A stretch of DNA of 64,000 nucleotides from CAVQUE01 sp046290435 (GTDB taxonomy: Bacteria > Actinomycetota > Acidimicrobiia > Acidimicrobiales > UBA8592), in contig JBKAGO010000003.1 of the NCBI GenBank assembly GCA_046290435.1, positions 1 to 64,000 of the forward strand, given 5' to 3'. The position numbers and the translations under genes are program-made. Within the stretch, counting starts at the first letter, position 1. The number at the start of each line of letters is the position of its first letter. Shown one piece after another: positions 28,085 to 39,716 of the stretch. The notes beneath the pieces are model-generated. The model saw only the letters and a program-made list of their open reading frames with translations, ran no database searches and had not been told where the DNA came from.

Positions 28085-28341
28085 GCTGGTGTTCCTCCGT
28101 GGGCTCGGGGATGGCCCATGCGCTGGGTCTGGGGAGATGGGTTCGACAGCGGTGAGGACACGCCGCCGCTTCGAGTGGCGACACTAGCAGCACGTCGCGG
28201 CCATGCCGGTGAGGCGAACGAGCCGACGCAGACCGACGCGGCTCCGCCATGACGGCAGTGGGCGCGGCCGAGCAGATCAGCTATCGAAGATCGCCGCGAC
28301 AGCCGCGGCGCTGCGCGGCCGAGCGACGGGTGCAGCGCTGC
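28085..28341. other. intergenic gap after atpC
   Basis: A 257-bp gap between atpC and the DivIVA-domain gene. I see no coding frame with protein-like composition. TAGTGT at about 28182-28187 on the minus strand might be a -10 element for the DivIVA gene, but no matching -35 is seen. Confidence 0.4.
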
Positions 28342-28737
28342 TCAGGCGTCGGCGCCGACGGCACGCAGCCGGGCCTTTGCCCGCCGCATGGCCGCCGTGG
28401 CCTCGACATCGCCGGCGTCGGCGGCCATGGCCGCCTCGGCACGGGCCAGCGCATCACGGGCGCGGGCGGTGTCGATGTTCTCGGCGAGTTCCGCCACGTC
28501 ACACAGCAACGTGAGGTGATCATCGGCGATCTCGATGAACCCGGAGTGCACGGCGATGCGCTGCTCGCCGCCCTCGGCCAGCGACAGGCGGACCACCGAC
28601 GGCAGCAGCGTTCCGACGAAGGGCACGTGGCCGGCCTGGAACCCGATCTCGCCGTCGCTGGTGCGCGCCACCACCAGGGTGGCCTCGCCTTCGTAGACGG
28701 TGCGCTCGGGCGACACCAGCTGGACGTGGAGCGCCAT
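28342..28737 (-). CDS. atpC: ATP synthase epsilon subunit AtpC
   Basis: A 131-residue F1 epsilon subunit. The N-terminal beta-sandwich (LVSPERTVYEGEATLVVART, GEIGFQAGHVPFVGTLLPS, GEQRIAVHSGFIEIADD) and two C-terminal helices (ARARDALARAEAAMAA, AMRRAKARLRAV) are complete. It couples gamma to the c-ring and can inhibit ATP hydrolysis through the C-terminal helices. It is the last gene of the operon, 3 bp after the atpD stop. Confidence 0.97.
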   Translation of the reverse strand: MALHVQLVSPERTVYEGEATLVVARTSDGEIGFQAGHVPFVGTLLPSVVRLSLAEGGEQRIAVHSGFIEIADDHLTLLCDVAELAENIDTARARDALARAEAAMAADAGDVEATAAMRRAKARLRAVGADA

Positions 28738-28740
28738 CGA

Positions 28741-30207
<1,467 letters not shown>

Positions 30208-30264
30208 CGTGTGCTCCTGATGGGAAACGCTGGGGTGGCGGTGCGACCGGCCATGACGGGCCGA

Positions 30265-31584
30265 TCAGTCCTTGGGATGGGTGTTGGCGAGGCTGAAACC
30301 GGCGGCTTCGGCCGACTCGGCCGAATCGAACCACACCTCGGCCTTGGTGACCGTATAGCTGCGGCTGTCGGGCCGGTGGTAGAGCATGGAATCGGCGTTG
30401 CCCTTGATGGTGAAGCCGGCCGGGGCGCTGCCATCGGGCAGTGGTTCGGCCGACCCGGCGCCGAAACGGCTCGTGACGGGCGCTGCCGAGGTTGCGGCAC
30501 CGGCCTCGCCGGCGGACACCGTGTCGTCATCGCGGTCGATGACAGCGGTGGCCGAGGCGGCGGTGGCGGCACCGACACCGGAGGTGACCGGATCGAGGCC
30601 CTCGTGGTGGCGGATGCCGTGATCGCCGCCGATGTGGCGCGAGGCGATGTGCTGGGTGCTCAGGTGGTCGAGCAGGAGATCCTCTTCGGAACCGCGGTCG
30701 TCGCCGAGGGCTTCGGCGCCACCGACGATCTCCATGATCTCGGTGGTGATGGCGTCCTGGCGGGCGCGGCTGAGTGCTCGACTGAGCTTGGTGATCAGCT
30801 CTTCGGCGTTGTCGGTTGCCGCCTTCATCGCCCGCTGGCGGTTGGCGTGCTCGGATGCCGACGCATCGAGCAGGGCCGAGAAGAGGCGGGACTCGACGTA
30901 GCGGGGAAGCAGCGCCGACAGCACACCCTCGGGCGACGGCTCGAACTCGAACTCGGCCTTGGCGGTGCGCACCGCCGGCGGTGGCGACCACGTCGAGGCG
31001 CTCGAGCGGCAGGAACCGGCGCACGGCCACCCGTTGGGTGCCCATGGAGACGAACTCCTGGTAGATGAGCACGACCTGGTCGACCTCACCGGACACGAAC
31101 ATGTCGCGGACCGTGATGGCGACCTCACGAGCCTGCTCGTAGGTGGGGTTGTCGGTCATGCCCTCGAAGATGTGGGCGATGTCGTAATTGCGGAACCGGA
31201 AGTAGTCGCGGGCCTTCTTGCCGATGCAGACCAGGCGGTACTCGCGGCCTTCGGTGAGGTCGGCCATGATCTCGCGCTCGGTGGCACGGATCACCGCGGA
31301 GTTGTAGGGGCCGGCCAGGCCACGATCCGAGGTGACCGCGATGTAGGCCACCCGCTTCACTTCCTCTGAGCGACGCAGCAGCGGGTGATCGACACCAGTG
31401 CCCTGCGCTGCCAGATCCTCGATGACGCCGGTGATGCGCGACGCATAGGGTCGGGCCTGGTTGGCTCGCTGCATCGCCTTGACCACGCGGGTCGCGGCGA
31501 TGAGCTCCATGGCGCGGGTGATCTTCTTGGTCGACTTGACCGAGGTGATCCGGCGCTTGAGGGCGCGTTCTTGACCCCCTGGCA

Positions 31585-31585
<1 letters not shown>
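30265..31585 (-). CDS. atpG: ATP synthase gamma subunit AtpG, frameshifted, with unusual C-terminal tail
   Basis: The N-terminal part (RALKRRITSVKSTKKITRAMEL to RFLPLERLDVVATAGG) reads in one frame. The remainder (RTAKAEFEFEPSPEGVLSAL, DNAEELITKLSRALSRARQD, ITTEIMEIVGGAEAL) reads in the next, so one extra G near 30966-30980 breaks the gene. As atpG is needed for ATP synthesis, a base error is more likely than inactivation. After the normal gamma C terminus, about 150 extra residues follow: an alanine-rich linker, then a compact domain with IKGNADSMLYHRPDS, AEVWFDSAESAEAAGF and LANTHPKD. The gamma subunit normally ends at EIVGGAEAL. The GTG start at 31585 shares one base with the atpA stop. 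Confidence 0.93.
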
Positions 31586-33210
<1,625 letters not shown>

Positions 33211-33284
33211 GCTCTCTTCGCTTCGTGGTGGGTGCGGTGGTTCGCAGGTTCGGTGCTGGTGGGTCTGGTAGGCGGTGCAGGCGC

Positions 33285-33809
33285 CTAGAAGGCGTCACGC
33301 AACTGCGTGAGGCGGGAACGGACCGAGCCGTCGAGGACGGTGTCACCGATCTGGGTGACGATGCCGCCGACGATGGTCGGATCGACCTGGACCTTGACGT
33401 CGAGTTCGCCGCCATGGGCTTTGGTGAGGGCCTCGGTGAGGCGGGTCTTCTGGTCGTCGGTGAGCTCGACGGCGCTGCGCACGATGGCGACCTGACGGTC
33501 ACGACCCCGAGCGCTCATCTCGACCACACGGTCGGCGATCTTGGGGAGATCGCCGGCGCGGCCGGTGGCGACGAGCATCGAGACGAGGCCCACCGCAGTG
33601 GTGCTGGCCCGGCCGCCGAGGAGATCCTCGACGATCTGCTGGCGCCGGCTGGCCTCGATGCGCTGGTCGGTGAGGGCACCGCGCAGCTCGTCGTTGCCGT
33701 CGATGGCCCGGGCGAAGCGGAAGAGCTCGTCGGAGAGATCGTCGACGTTGTCCTCGGCCTCGGCCACCGACAGGATCGCCCGCGCGTAGTTGTTGATGCG
33801 GTCACTCAT
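33285..33809 (-). CDS. atpH: ATP synthase delta subunit AtpH
   Basis: A 174-residue F1 delta subunit (OSCP homologue) that joins the peripheral stalk to the alpha/beta head. The helical N-terminal domain (NYARAILSVAEAEDNVDDL) and the conserved C-terminal segment (AHGGELDVKVQVDPTIVGG, VLDGSVRSRLTQLRDAF) are present. The ATG overlaps the upstream b-subunit stop by ATGA (33806-33809). Confidence 0.96.
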   Translation of the reverse strand: MSDRINNYARAILSVAEAEDNVDDLSDELFRFARAIDGNDELRGALTDQRIEASRRQQIVEDLLGGRASTTAVGLVSMLVATGRAGDLPKIADRVVEMSARGRDRQVAIVRSAVELTDDQKTRLTEALTKAHGGELDVKVQVDPTIVGGIVTQIGDTVLDGSVRSRLTQLRDAF

Positions 33810-34339
33810 CTTGCGGCTCCGACCTGGTCGATGTACTGGTCGATCAGCTGGCGCTGCGTGTCGTCGTCGAGACTCGACCGCACGACGTCCTCGGCCGCCA
33901 TGAGCGTGCGCCGGTTGAGGTCGGCCTGCAGGTCGGCGGTGGCCTGGGCCCGCATGGCCTCGGCGTCGGCGGCAGCCCGGACACGAATGGCCTCGGCGTC
34001 GGCTGCGGCTTTGATGGCGGCGTCGGCCTTGAGCTTCTCGGCAGCGACCCGGGCCTCTTCGACCAGGCGGGCCCCATCGGCGTCGGCGTCACCGAGGCGC
34101 GACCGAAGGGCGGCGATCTCGGCGTCGGCCGCGGCCTGGGCCTCGGCGGCGGCGTCGAGCTCCGCACGGACCTTGTCGCCGTTGGCACCGAGCGCCTTCG
34201 ACAGGGCGGGCCCACCCTTCCAGATCATGAGCGCGAGCACGATCACGAAGGCGGCGCCACCGAAGTAGAGCTCCTTGGGGTCCGACGGGATGAACTGCCC
34301 GTTGGGCCCCTCGGCCGCGAAGATCCACAAACCGGTCAT
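33806..34339 (-). CDS. atpF: ATP synthase b-type subunit (second copy)
   Basis: A 177-residue peripheral-stalk subunit. One N-terminal membrane helix (LYFGGAAFVIVLALMIW) is followed by a long alanine-rich coiled coil (AEAQAAADAEIAALRSRL, AAADAEAIRVRAAADAEAM) and RTLMAAEDVVRSSL near the end. It forms the stator with the neighbouring b-type subunit. ATGA overlaps tie it to the genes on both sides. The two b-type genes differ strongly in the N-terminal region, so they probably form a heterodimer. Confidence 0.94.
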   Translation of the reverse strand: MTGLWIFAAEGPNGQFIPSDPKELYFGGAAFVIVLALMIWKGGPALSKALGANGDKVRAELDAAAEAQAAADAEIAALRSRLGDADADGARLVEEARVAAEKLKADAAIKAAADAEAIRVRAAADAEAMRAQATADLQADLNRRTLMAAEDVVRSSLDDDTQRQLIDQYIDQVGAAR

Positions 34340-34929
34340 CGAAGGTCTCCTTGGAGTGCACGTTCGACTGCAGGGCGGGCGGTGCCGGCATCGACGGGCC
34401 GCCCGACGATGAGGCCCGCGGCACCGGCAGCGACGTTCGCCATGTCGTCGGTCAACGAAGTCATCGCTCCCGTGCGGGCAGCCTCGAGATCGGCCACGGC
34501 ACCCGCACGGATCTCGGCGGCCTCGGCCTCTGCGGCACCGACGACCTCGGCCCGATGGGCGTCGGCTTCGGCACGGGCCGCGTCGAGGATGGCATTGGCC
34601 TCGCTGCGAGCACCGGCCATGGCCGCGTCGTAGTCAGCCTGTGCGCTCCCCATGTCGGCCGACGCATTGTCGGCCGCATCGCGGGCTGCCGCGATCTTGG
34701 CCTCGCGCTCGGCGCGGACCTTGTTGATCGGCGGCAACAGCACGTACTTCATCGCCGCCCACAAGGCGACGAAGAAGATGAAGGCGTAGATCATGTCGAC
34801 GCCGGTGGGCAACACCGGGTTGACGGTCTCTTCCTCTTCGACTGCCTCGCCTTCGATCTCTTCGGCTTCGACGAACGCGAACAGCTCGTCGCCGACGATC
34901 TCGTCGAGCGTCAGGTCATAGACCAACAC
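34336..34929 (-). CDS. atpF: ATP synthase b-type subunit (first copy, acidic N terminus)
   Basis: A 197-residue subunit. An acidic leader of about 40 residues rich in Glu (EIEGEAVEEEETVNP) precedes the membrane helix (MIYAFIFFVALWAAMKYVLL) and the family motif PPINKVRAEREAKI. The alanine-rich coiled coil and a glycine-containing end (AGLIVGRPVDAGTARP) follow. GTG 34929 is chosen because AGGAG lies 6 nt upstream and the nearby ATG at 34933 runs into a stop after five codons. It is followed by the second b-type gene with an ATGA overlap. Confidence 0.94.
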   Translation of the reverse strand: MLVYDLTLDEIVGDELFAFVEAEEIEGEAVEEEETVNPVLPTGVDMIYAFIFFVALWAAMKYVLLPPINKVRAEREAKIAAARDAADNASADMGSAQADYDAAMAGARSEANAILDAARAEADAHRAEVVGAAEAEAAEIRAGAVADLEAARTGAMTSLTDDMANVAAGAAGLIVGRPVDAGTARPAVERALQGDLR

Positions 34930-34997
34930 GCATGGCTCCTCTTGGGCTCGGGGACCGGACCGTCAGACCTGTGGTCTGCAACGGAGGTCCGGGGTGA

Positions 34998-35276
34998 TCA
35001 GACGAACTTCAGGAGGATGAAGACCACGAAGCCGATGAGGGCGAGGGCCTCGGTGAAGGCGACGCCGAGGAACATCGTGGTCTGGACCTGACCTGCAGCC
35101 TCGGGCTGGCGGGCGATGGCCTGCACGGCCTGGCCGACGAGGTAGCCGATGCCGAGGCCGGGGCCGATGGTGGCCACGGCGTAGGCGAGACCGGCCATGC
35201 CGGCGGCTTCGACGTTCTGCGCGTCAGCTGCGTCGACGCCCTGTTGGAGCTGGGCAAAGGTGGCGAGCATGCTCAT
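34998..35276 (-). CDS. atpE: ATP synthase c subunit AtpE
   Basis: A 92-residue ring subunit. An N-terminal extension of about 25 residues precedes two membrane helices with the glycine motif GPGLGIGYLVGQAV, the loop ARQPEA and the ion-carrying glutamate in FTEALALIGFVVFILL. The residues around this glutamate look like proton-type rather than sodium-type c subunits. AAGGAG lies upstream of the ATG at 35276. High expression is expected. Confidence 0.96.
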   Translation of the reverse strand: MSMLATFAQLQQGVDAADAQNVEAAGMAGLAYAVATIGPGLGIGYLVGQAVQAIARQPEAAGQVQTTMFLGVAFTEALALIGFVVFILLKFV

Positions 35277-35357
35277 TGGGGTATCTGTCTCCTTGGATTG
35301 GGCTGCGTCACCCCGACGAGGCGACACACGGGTTGTCTTGGTGGGACGACTGGGTGA

Positions 35358-36131
35358 CTAGTGCGAGGGGTGCAGAGCGCCGCCGATGTACACGGCAGCG
35401 AGGATGGCGAACACGAACCCCTGGATGAAGCTGACGCCGATCTCGAAGGCGGTGAAGGCGATGAGGCCGGCGAAGGCGCCGATCCAGGGGACGATGAGCG
35501 CCGAAGCCTGGAAGGTGGCGATGCTCAACACGCCGAAGGTGACGAGCAGGATGTGGCCCGCCAGCATGTTGGCGAACAGACGGACCGCATGGCTGAAGGG
35601 CCGCACGATGAAGGTCGAGAGGAACTCGATCGGCGTGATCAGGATGTAGAGCGCCTTGGGCACGCCGGGCGGGAACAGGACCTCTTTGATGTAGCCCCCG
35701 CCGTGGTGCTTGATACCCACCGAGATGAACATGGCCCAGCTGATCAGGGCGAAGACCAACGGCGGACCCATGCGGGCGTTGAGCGGCATCTGGAAGAACG
35801 GGATCACCTCGAAGAGGTTGCCGATCGAGATGAACAGGAAGAACGAGATGAGCAGCGGCACGAACTTCTCGTAGCCGTGACCGATGCCGGGCTTGGCGAT
35901 GCTCTCCTCGACGAACCGGACGATGCCCTCGATGAAGGACTGGAACTTGCCCGGGATCATCTCCTTCTTGGAGACCGCGAAGGCGATGGTCGGCACGGCA
36001 AAGCAGATGACGGTGATCAGTCCGATCTTGTTGAAGCTGATCGCGTCGATGATGTTGGGCCACTCGACGAGGTTCTCGACCGGTGGGAAGGCGACGCCCC
36101 CACCCTCGGTTTCAGCGGCGAAGATGCTCAC
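35358..36131 (-). CDS. atpB: ATP synthase a subunit AtpB
   Basis: A 257-residue membrane subunit forming the proton half-channels. The key region is RPFSHAVRLFANMLAGH with the essential arginine in RLFANM, and the last helices contain AFEIGVSFIQGFVFAILAAVYI. The GTG start overlaps the TGA of the AtpI-like gene (36128-36131). About 80 bp and a strong ribosome binding site separate it from atpE. Confidence 0.97.
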   Translation of the reverse strand: MSIFAAETEGGGVAFPPVENLVEWPNIIDAISFNKIGLITVICFAVPTIAFAVSKKEMIPGKFQSFIEGIVRFVEESIAKPGIGHGYEKFVPLLISFFLFISIGNLFEVIPFFQMPLNARMGPPLVFALISWAMFISVGIKHHGGGYIKEVLFPPGVPKALYILITPIEFLSTFIVRPFSHAVRLFANMLAGHILLVTFGVLSIATFQASALIVPWIGAFAGLIAFTAFEIGVSFIQGFVFAILAAVYIGGALHPSH

Positions 36132-36730
36132 GGCTGTGAGTGCTCCTTGTTCGTGTCGGTGGGTTCGTTGTCCCGATTGTCGTCGTCCCCGTCGGCCGCC
36201 TCGGCGGCGTCGAGGGCAACGGCATCGGTTTGATCGGTGCTCACAGCGAGGTCGGTGACGACCGGGCGGAGCGCATTGGACTCGGTGGTCTGGCCGCCGA
36301 CGCCGGGCTTGAGCCCCGGGTAGGCCATCGACAGCGAGACATAGCGGAGCTCCCAGAACAGAAGCCCCAGATGGGTGATGATGATGGTCAGCCCGAGGGC
36401 CAGGAGATCGATCCAGCCGGCGTCGCGGACCAGGTAGACGGCGAGGAAGATGACACCCAGGCGGATGAGGAAGCCGAACATCACCCCGCCCATCAACAGT
36501 GCGAGCGAGATCCGGGAGGTGGCGGCGATGATGCCGGCCGCGATGGCGAAGTTGGCCAGGACCAGGATCATCCCGTAGCCCACGGAGAAGAAGCCCTCGG
36601 TGCTCCAGATGGCGGCGCCGATGCCCATCATCACCGGGGCGGCCCACAGGCCACGACGCACGATGTCGCGGGCGATCTGTGCCACCGGCGACGGGCCCTC
36701 GAATCGGGTGAGGTAGGGATCGGCGCTCAT
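36128..36730 (-). CDS. AtpI-like membrane protein of the ATP synthase operon
   Basis: A 200-residue protein with four membrane helices (LWAAPVMMGIGAAIW, GMILVLANFAIAAGIIAAT, ALLMGGVMFGFLIRLGVIFLAV, LLALGLTIIITHLGLLFWEL) and a long acidic C-terminal tail of about 60 residues. Its position between atpZ and atpB and the helix pattern fit an ATP synthase subunit I, which helps c-ring assembly or Mg uptake. Overlaps of four bases link it to both neighbours. Confidence 0.85.
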   Translation of the reverse strand: MSADPYLTRFEGPSPVAQIARDIVRRGLWAAPVMMGIGAAIWSTEGFFSVGYGMILVLANFAIAAGIIAATSRISLALLMGGVMFGFLIRLGVIFLAVYLVRDAGWIDLLALGLTIIITHLGLLFWELRYVSLSMAYPGLKPGVGGQTTESNALRPVVTDLAVSTDQTDAVALDAAEAADGDDDNRDNEPTDTNKEHSQP

Positions 36731-36969
36731 GAGGATTCGCGCATCCGGGCGTACTCGGCCATGGCGTGCTGATAGCGGTAGTAGATACTGACCGCAGCCC
36801 CGACGAAGCCGAATACGGCGAAGGCGACCGTGAGCCAGGGTGTGGTGCCGAGCGCACGGTCGACGAGGAGCCCGAACAGCGCGAAGAGCACCGCTCCGAG
36901 GACGAGTTCGTACGAACCCGTCGATCGGTGCAGGCCTTGGGTCAGGTCGCTTCGTTGCGAGAGATCCAC
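36727..36969 (-). CDS. AtpZ/AtpI family small membrane protein
   Basis: About 80 residues with two membrane helices (LVLGAVLFALFGLLVDRALG and WLTVAFAVFGFVGAAVSIYY), as in AtpZ. The GTG at 36969 or the adjacent GTG at 36972 is preferred; GAAGG lies 4-7 nt upstream. The longer open frame to 37212 has no family similarity and contains the probable operon promoter. It is the first gene of the atp operon. Confidence 0.82.
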   Translation of the reverse strand: MDLSQRSDLTQGLHRSTGSYELVLGAVLFALFGLLVDRALGTTPWLTVAFAVFGFVGAAVSIYYRYQHAMAEYARMRESS

Positions 36970-37019
36970 CACGTCACCTTCGGACAGCGCGCCACAACCC
37001 CGGCGCTGGAACGGACGAG

Positions 37020-37047
37020 AGACTAGCGCTTGTGAGCCGGTTCTCAA
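37020..37047 (-). promoter_or_regulatory. probable promoter of the atp operon
   Basis: On the minus strand TTGAGA (37047-37042) and TAGTCT (37025-37020) are separated by 16 bp. This is close to the housekeeping sigma consensus, about 50 bp upstream of the first gene. Confidence 0.55.
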
Positions 37048-37145
37048 ATCATTCTCGCGACATACGGCCATGTTCGTCGCCTGAGGACCGATCGACGGGT
37101 TGATCGACCGCTCCGCTCGGCCGGTCGGCGACCCTGCGTGGCCGA

Positions 37146-37151
37146 TACCCT
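37146..37151 (+). promoter_or_regulatory. -10 element TACCCT, probable leaderless glyA start
   Basis: TACCCT lies 8 nt before ATG 37160. The gap is a pyrimidine run (CTCCCCCC) without a ribosome binding site. Confidence 0.5.
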
Positions 37152-37159
37152 CTCCCCCC

Positions 37160-38653
37160 ATGGTCCGTGACGCCACCACATCCTCCGTCGACGCCGCGGC
37201 GTCGAGCCCCACTGCCGGCCCGACGCCCGAGGCGACCGCCTATCGGGCCGCGCTCGAGGTGATCGGCGCGGTCGAGCCCACCATCGCCGACCACATCCGG
37301 GGCGAGCTCGGCAACCAGCGCAGCCAGCTCAAGCTGATCGCGTCGGAGAACTACGCCTCGCCGGCGGTGCTGCTGGCCATGGGCAACTGGTTCTCTGACA
37401 AGTACGCCGAGGGCACGCCCGGGCACCGCTTCTATGCCGGGTGCGAGTTCGTCGACAAGGTCGAGACCCTCGCCGCCGACCACGCCAAGGCGCTCTTCGG
37501 AGCCGACTATGCCTACGTGCAGCCCCACTCGGGCATCGACGCCAACCTCGTGGCGTTCTGGGCGATCCTGTCGCACCGCATCGAGGCGCCGTTCCTCGCC
37601 GAGCGTGGCCTCGGCCACGTCAACGACCTCAGCGACGACGACTGGTCCGTGCTGCGCCGGGCCATGGGCGACCAGCGCATGATCGGCATGAGCCTCGACG
37701 CCGGTGGGCACCTCACTCACGGCTTCCGGCCCAACATCTCCGGCAAGATGTTCGACCAGCGCTCCTACGGCGTCGATCCCGAGACCGAACTGCTCGACTA
37801 CGACGCCGTCGCCGCGCTGGCCCGCGAGTTCCGGCCACTCATCCTGGTCGCCGGCTACTCCGCCTATCCCCGCAAGGTCAACTTCGCGAAGATGCGCGAG
37901 ATCGCGGACGAGGTCGGCGCCACCTTCCTCGTCGACATGGCGCACTTCGCCGGTCTGGTGGCGGGCAAGGTCTTCACCGGCGACTACGACCCGGTCGCCA
38001 ACGCCCACCTCGTCACCTCCACCACCCACAAGTCGCTGCGCGGACCGCGCGGCGGCATCGTGTTGTCGAACACCGCCGAGCTCACCGAGTTCATCGACAA
38101 GGGCTGCCCGATGGTGCTCGGCGGGCCCCTCAGCCACGTGATGGCCGCCAAGGCCGTCGCCTTCGCCGAGGCCCGCCAACCGGCGTTCGCCGACTACGCC
38201 CAGCAGGTGGTCGACAACGCAGCCGCGTTGGCAGAGGGAATCGCCAAGCGGGGCGGGCGCATCGTCACCGGCGGGACCGAGAACCACCTGGTACTGGTCG
38301 ACGTGCGCGGCTTCGGGGTGACGGGCCGCCAGGCCGAGTCCGCACTCGAGGACGCCGGGGTCATCGTCAACCGCAACTCGATCCCCAACGACGCCAACGG
38401 CGCCTGGTACACCTCGGGCATCCGCCTCGGCACCCCGGCGCTCACCACGCTGGGCATGGACACCGACGACATGGACGACGTCGCCGACATCATCTGCGGC
38501 GTGCTGCGTGGCACCGAGCCGACCCTCACCGCGGCGGGCGAACCGTCGAAGGCCAAGTTCACCCTGGCCGACGACCTGCGCGATGCGACGAGGGCCCGGT
38601 CGGCGGACCTGCTGGCCGACAACCCCCTCTACCCCACCCTCGGCACGCTGTAG
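37160..38653 (+). CDS. glyA: serine hydroxymethyltransferase GlyA, long form
   Basis: A 497-residue PLP enzyme interconverting serine and glycine with tetrahydrofolate. Motifs are LKLIASENYASPAVL, NKYAEG-like SDKYAEGTPGHRFYAG, the histidine in MSLDAGGHLTHG and the PLP lysine in STTHKSLRGPRGG. It is about 70 residues longer than E. coli GlyA. An N-terminal leader and an insertion of about 30 residues (RIEAPFLAERGLGHVNDLSD in part) before the GGHLTHG strand explain this. As I recall, Chlamydia GlyA is similarly long. ATG 37160 is preferred over the earlier in-frame start at 37100. It is divergent from the atp operon. Confidence 0.96.
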   Translation: MVRDATTSSVDAAASSPTAGPTPEATAYRAALEVIGAVEPTIADHIRGELGNQRSQLKLIASENYASPAVLLAMGNWFSDKYAEGTPGHRFYAGCEFVDKVETLAADHAKALFGADYAYVQPHSGIDANLVAFWAILSHRIEAPFLAERGLGHVNDLSDDDWSVLRRAMGDQRMIGMSLDAGGHLTHGFRPNISGKMFDQRSYGVDPETELLDYDAVAALAREFRPLILVAGYSAYPRKVNFAKMREIADEVGATFLVDMAHFAGLVAGKVFTGDYDPVANAHLVTSTTHKSLRGPRGGIVLSNTAELTEFIDKGCPMVLGGPLSHVMAAKAVAFAEARQPAFADYAQQVVDNAAALAEGIAKRGGRIVTGGTENHLVLVDVRGFGVTGRQAESALEDAGVIVNRNSIPNDANGAWYTSGIRLGTPALTTLGMDTDDMDDVADIICGVLRGTEPTLTAAGEPSKAKFTLADDLRDATRARSADLLADNPLYPTLGTL

Positions 38654-38681
38654 ACCACCGGGATCGAGTCTCTGGACCACC

Positions 38682-38769
38682 GGGGTCAAGTCGTACTTTC
38701 AACCAACTCGATACGCGGCGACCCCCAGGCTCGTCGACCCGGAGTTGGTTGAAAGTACGACTTGACCCC
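38682..38769. repeat. perfect 28-bp inverted repeat with 32-bp loop after glyA
   Basis: The left arm (38682-38709, beginning GGGGTCAAGTCG) and the right arm (38742-38769, ending CGACTTGACCCC) are exact reverse complements. The element starts 29 bp after the glyA stop and lacks a T tract, so it is either an intergenic mobile-type palindrome or a strong hairpin limiting read-through. Confidence 0.95.
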
Positions 38770-38871
38770 TGCGTTCGTCCCAGGGAGCGCCGCGACAACC
38801 GCTTCGCTCGTGCGCAAGGCCTACGCCGCGGGAAGCGGCAGGATCCGCGCATCGCCGATCGGCTCGGCCTC

Positions 38872-39255
38872 TCAGACCGGCATTGCAGCGGTGTGGCGGC
38901 GACCGGCGGCGATCGCAGCGGCTCCCACGCTGCCGAGCACCAGGGCAAGGCTCATCCGTCGTCGCGCCGAGAGCGTGCAGTACGAGTCGGCGCTGATGAT
39001 CATGGGCTCGCCGGTGGTGAACTCGAACCACCCTGCGCCCGACCCGATGTCGTCGAAGGCTCTCGTGAACGGCGCCGGGCAACGGACACGGTAGCTGTCG
39101 ACGGAAGCCTGACCACGGCCCTCCGCCGAGGTCCCGAAGCCGTGGCTCGACGGCAAGACGACCAGCATCAGTGCCGTGCCGGCGAGGAGCACGCCGACAG
39201 CGGTGAGCGCCAGCCAGCCGAGGCCGGGGCGGAGTTCGTTGACGATGGCGGTCAT
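38872..39255 (-). CDS. hypothetical membrane protein
   Basis: A 127-residue protein with two hydrophobic helices, one near the N terminus (LGWLALTAVGVLLAGTALMLVVL) and one near the C terminus (MSLALVLGSVGAAAIAAG). About 55 extracytoplasmic residues lie between them and include two cysteines (RVRCPAPF and DSYCTLS) that could form a disulfide. The family is not recognised. It begins 3 bp after the rpiB stop and is likely co-transcribed with it. Confidence 0.75.
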   Translation of the reverse strand: MTAIVNELRPGLGWLALTAVGVLLAGTALMLVVLPSSHGFGTSAEGRGQASVDSYRVRCPAPFTRAFDDIGSGAGWFEFTTGEPMIISADSYCTLSARRRMSLALVLGSVGAAAIAAGRRHTAAMPV

Positions 39256-39258
39256 GGA

Positions 39259-39705
39259 TCAGGTCCCGGGCAGGAGCGCATCGATCTTGGCGACGCGTTC
39301 GGCGTGGCGGCCGCCCTCGAACGATGCGGCGAGGAAGGCGTCGACGGCGTCACGGGCGACCTCGGGGCCGGTGAGCCGTTCGCCGATGCAGATGACGTTG
39401 GCGTCGTTGTGCTCGCGGGTGAGCCGGGCCGAGGTGACGTCGTGCACGGTGGCGGCGCGGATGCCGGGGATCTTGTTGGCGGCGATGGCGATGCCGATGC
39501 CGCTGCCACAGACGCAGAGCCCGAACTCGGCGTCGCCGGAGGCGACCGCCCGTCCGACCGATGCCCCGTAGTCGGGGTAGTCGACCCGCTCGGCGCTGTG
39601 GGTGCCGACGTCGACGACCTCGTGGCCTGCGGCGCGTAGATGGTCGACGAGCGCGGCCTTCAGCGCGAAACCGGCGTGGTCGGACCCTGCAGCGATGCGT
39701 GCCAT
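39259..39705 (-). CDS. rpiB: ribose-5-phosphate isomerase B
   Basis: A 148-residue RpiB/LacAB isomerase that interconverts ribose 5-phosphate and ribulose 5-phosphate. The opening IAAGSDHAGFALKAALVDHL, the catalytic cysteine loop GLCVCGSGIGIAIAANKIPG and the motif TREHNDANVICIGERL are complete. ATG 39705 is chosen. The same frame is open upstream through tandem 24-bp repeats, which would encode AHPRPGSA units, but family members start at MRIAxGSDHAG. Confidence 0.96.
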   Translation of the reverse strand: MARIAAGSDHAGFALKAALVDHLRAAGHEVVDVGTHSAERVDYPDYGASVGRAVASGDAEFGLCVCGSGIGIAIAANKIPGIRAATVHDVTSARLTREHNDANVICIGERLTGPEVARDAVDAFLAASFEGGRHAERVAKIDALLPGT

Positions 39706-39716
39706 GGCCGGCAACC

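Noticed and set aside
36970..37212. Longer N terminus for the AtpZ-like protein
   Set aside because: The upstream frame has no family similarity and contains the probable atp promoter.
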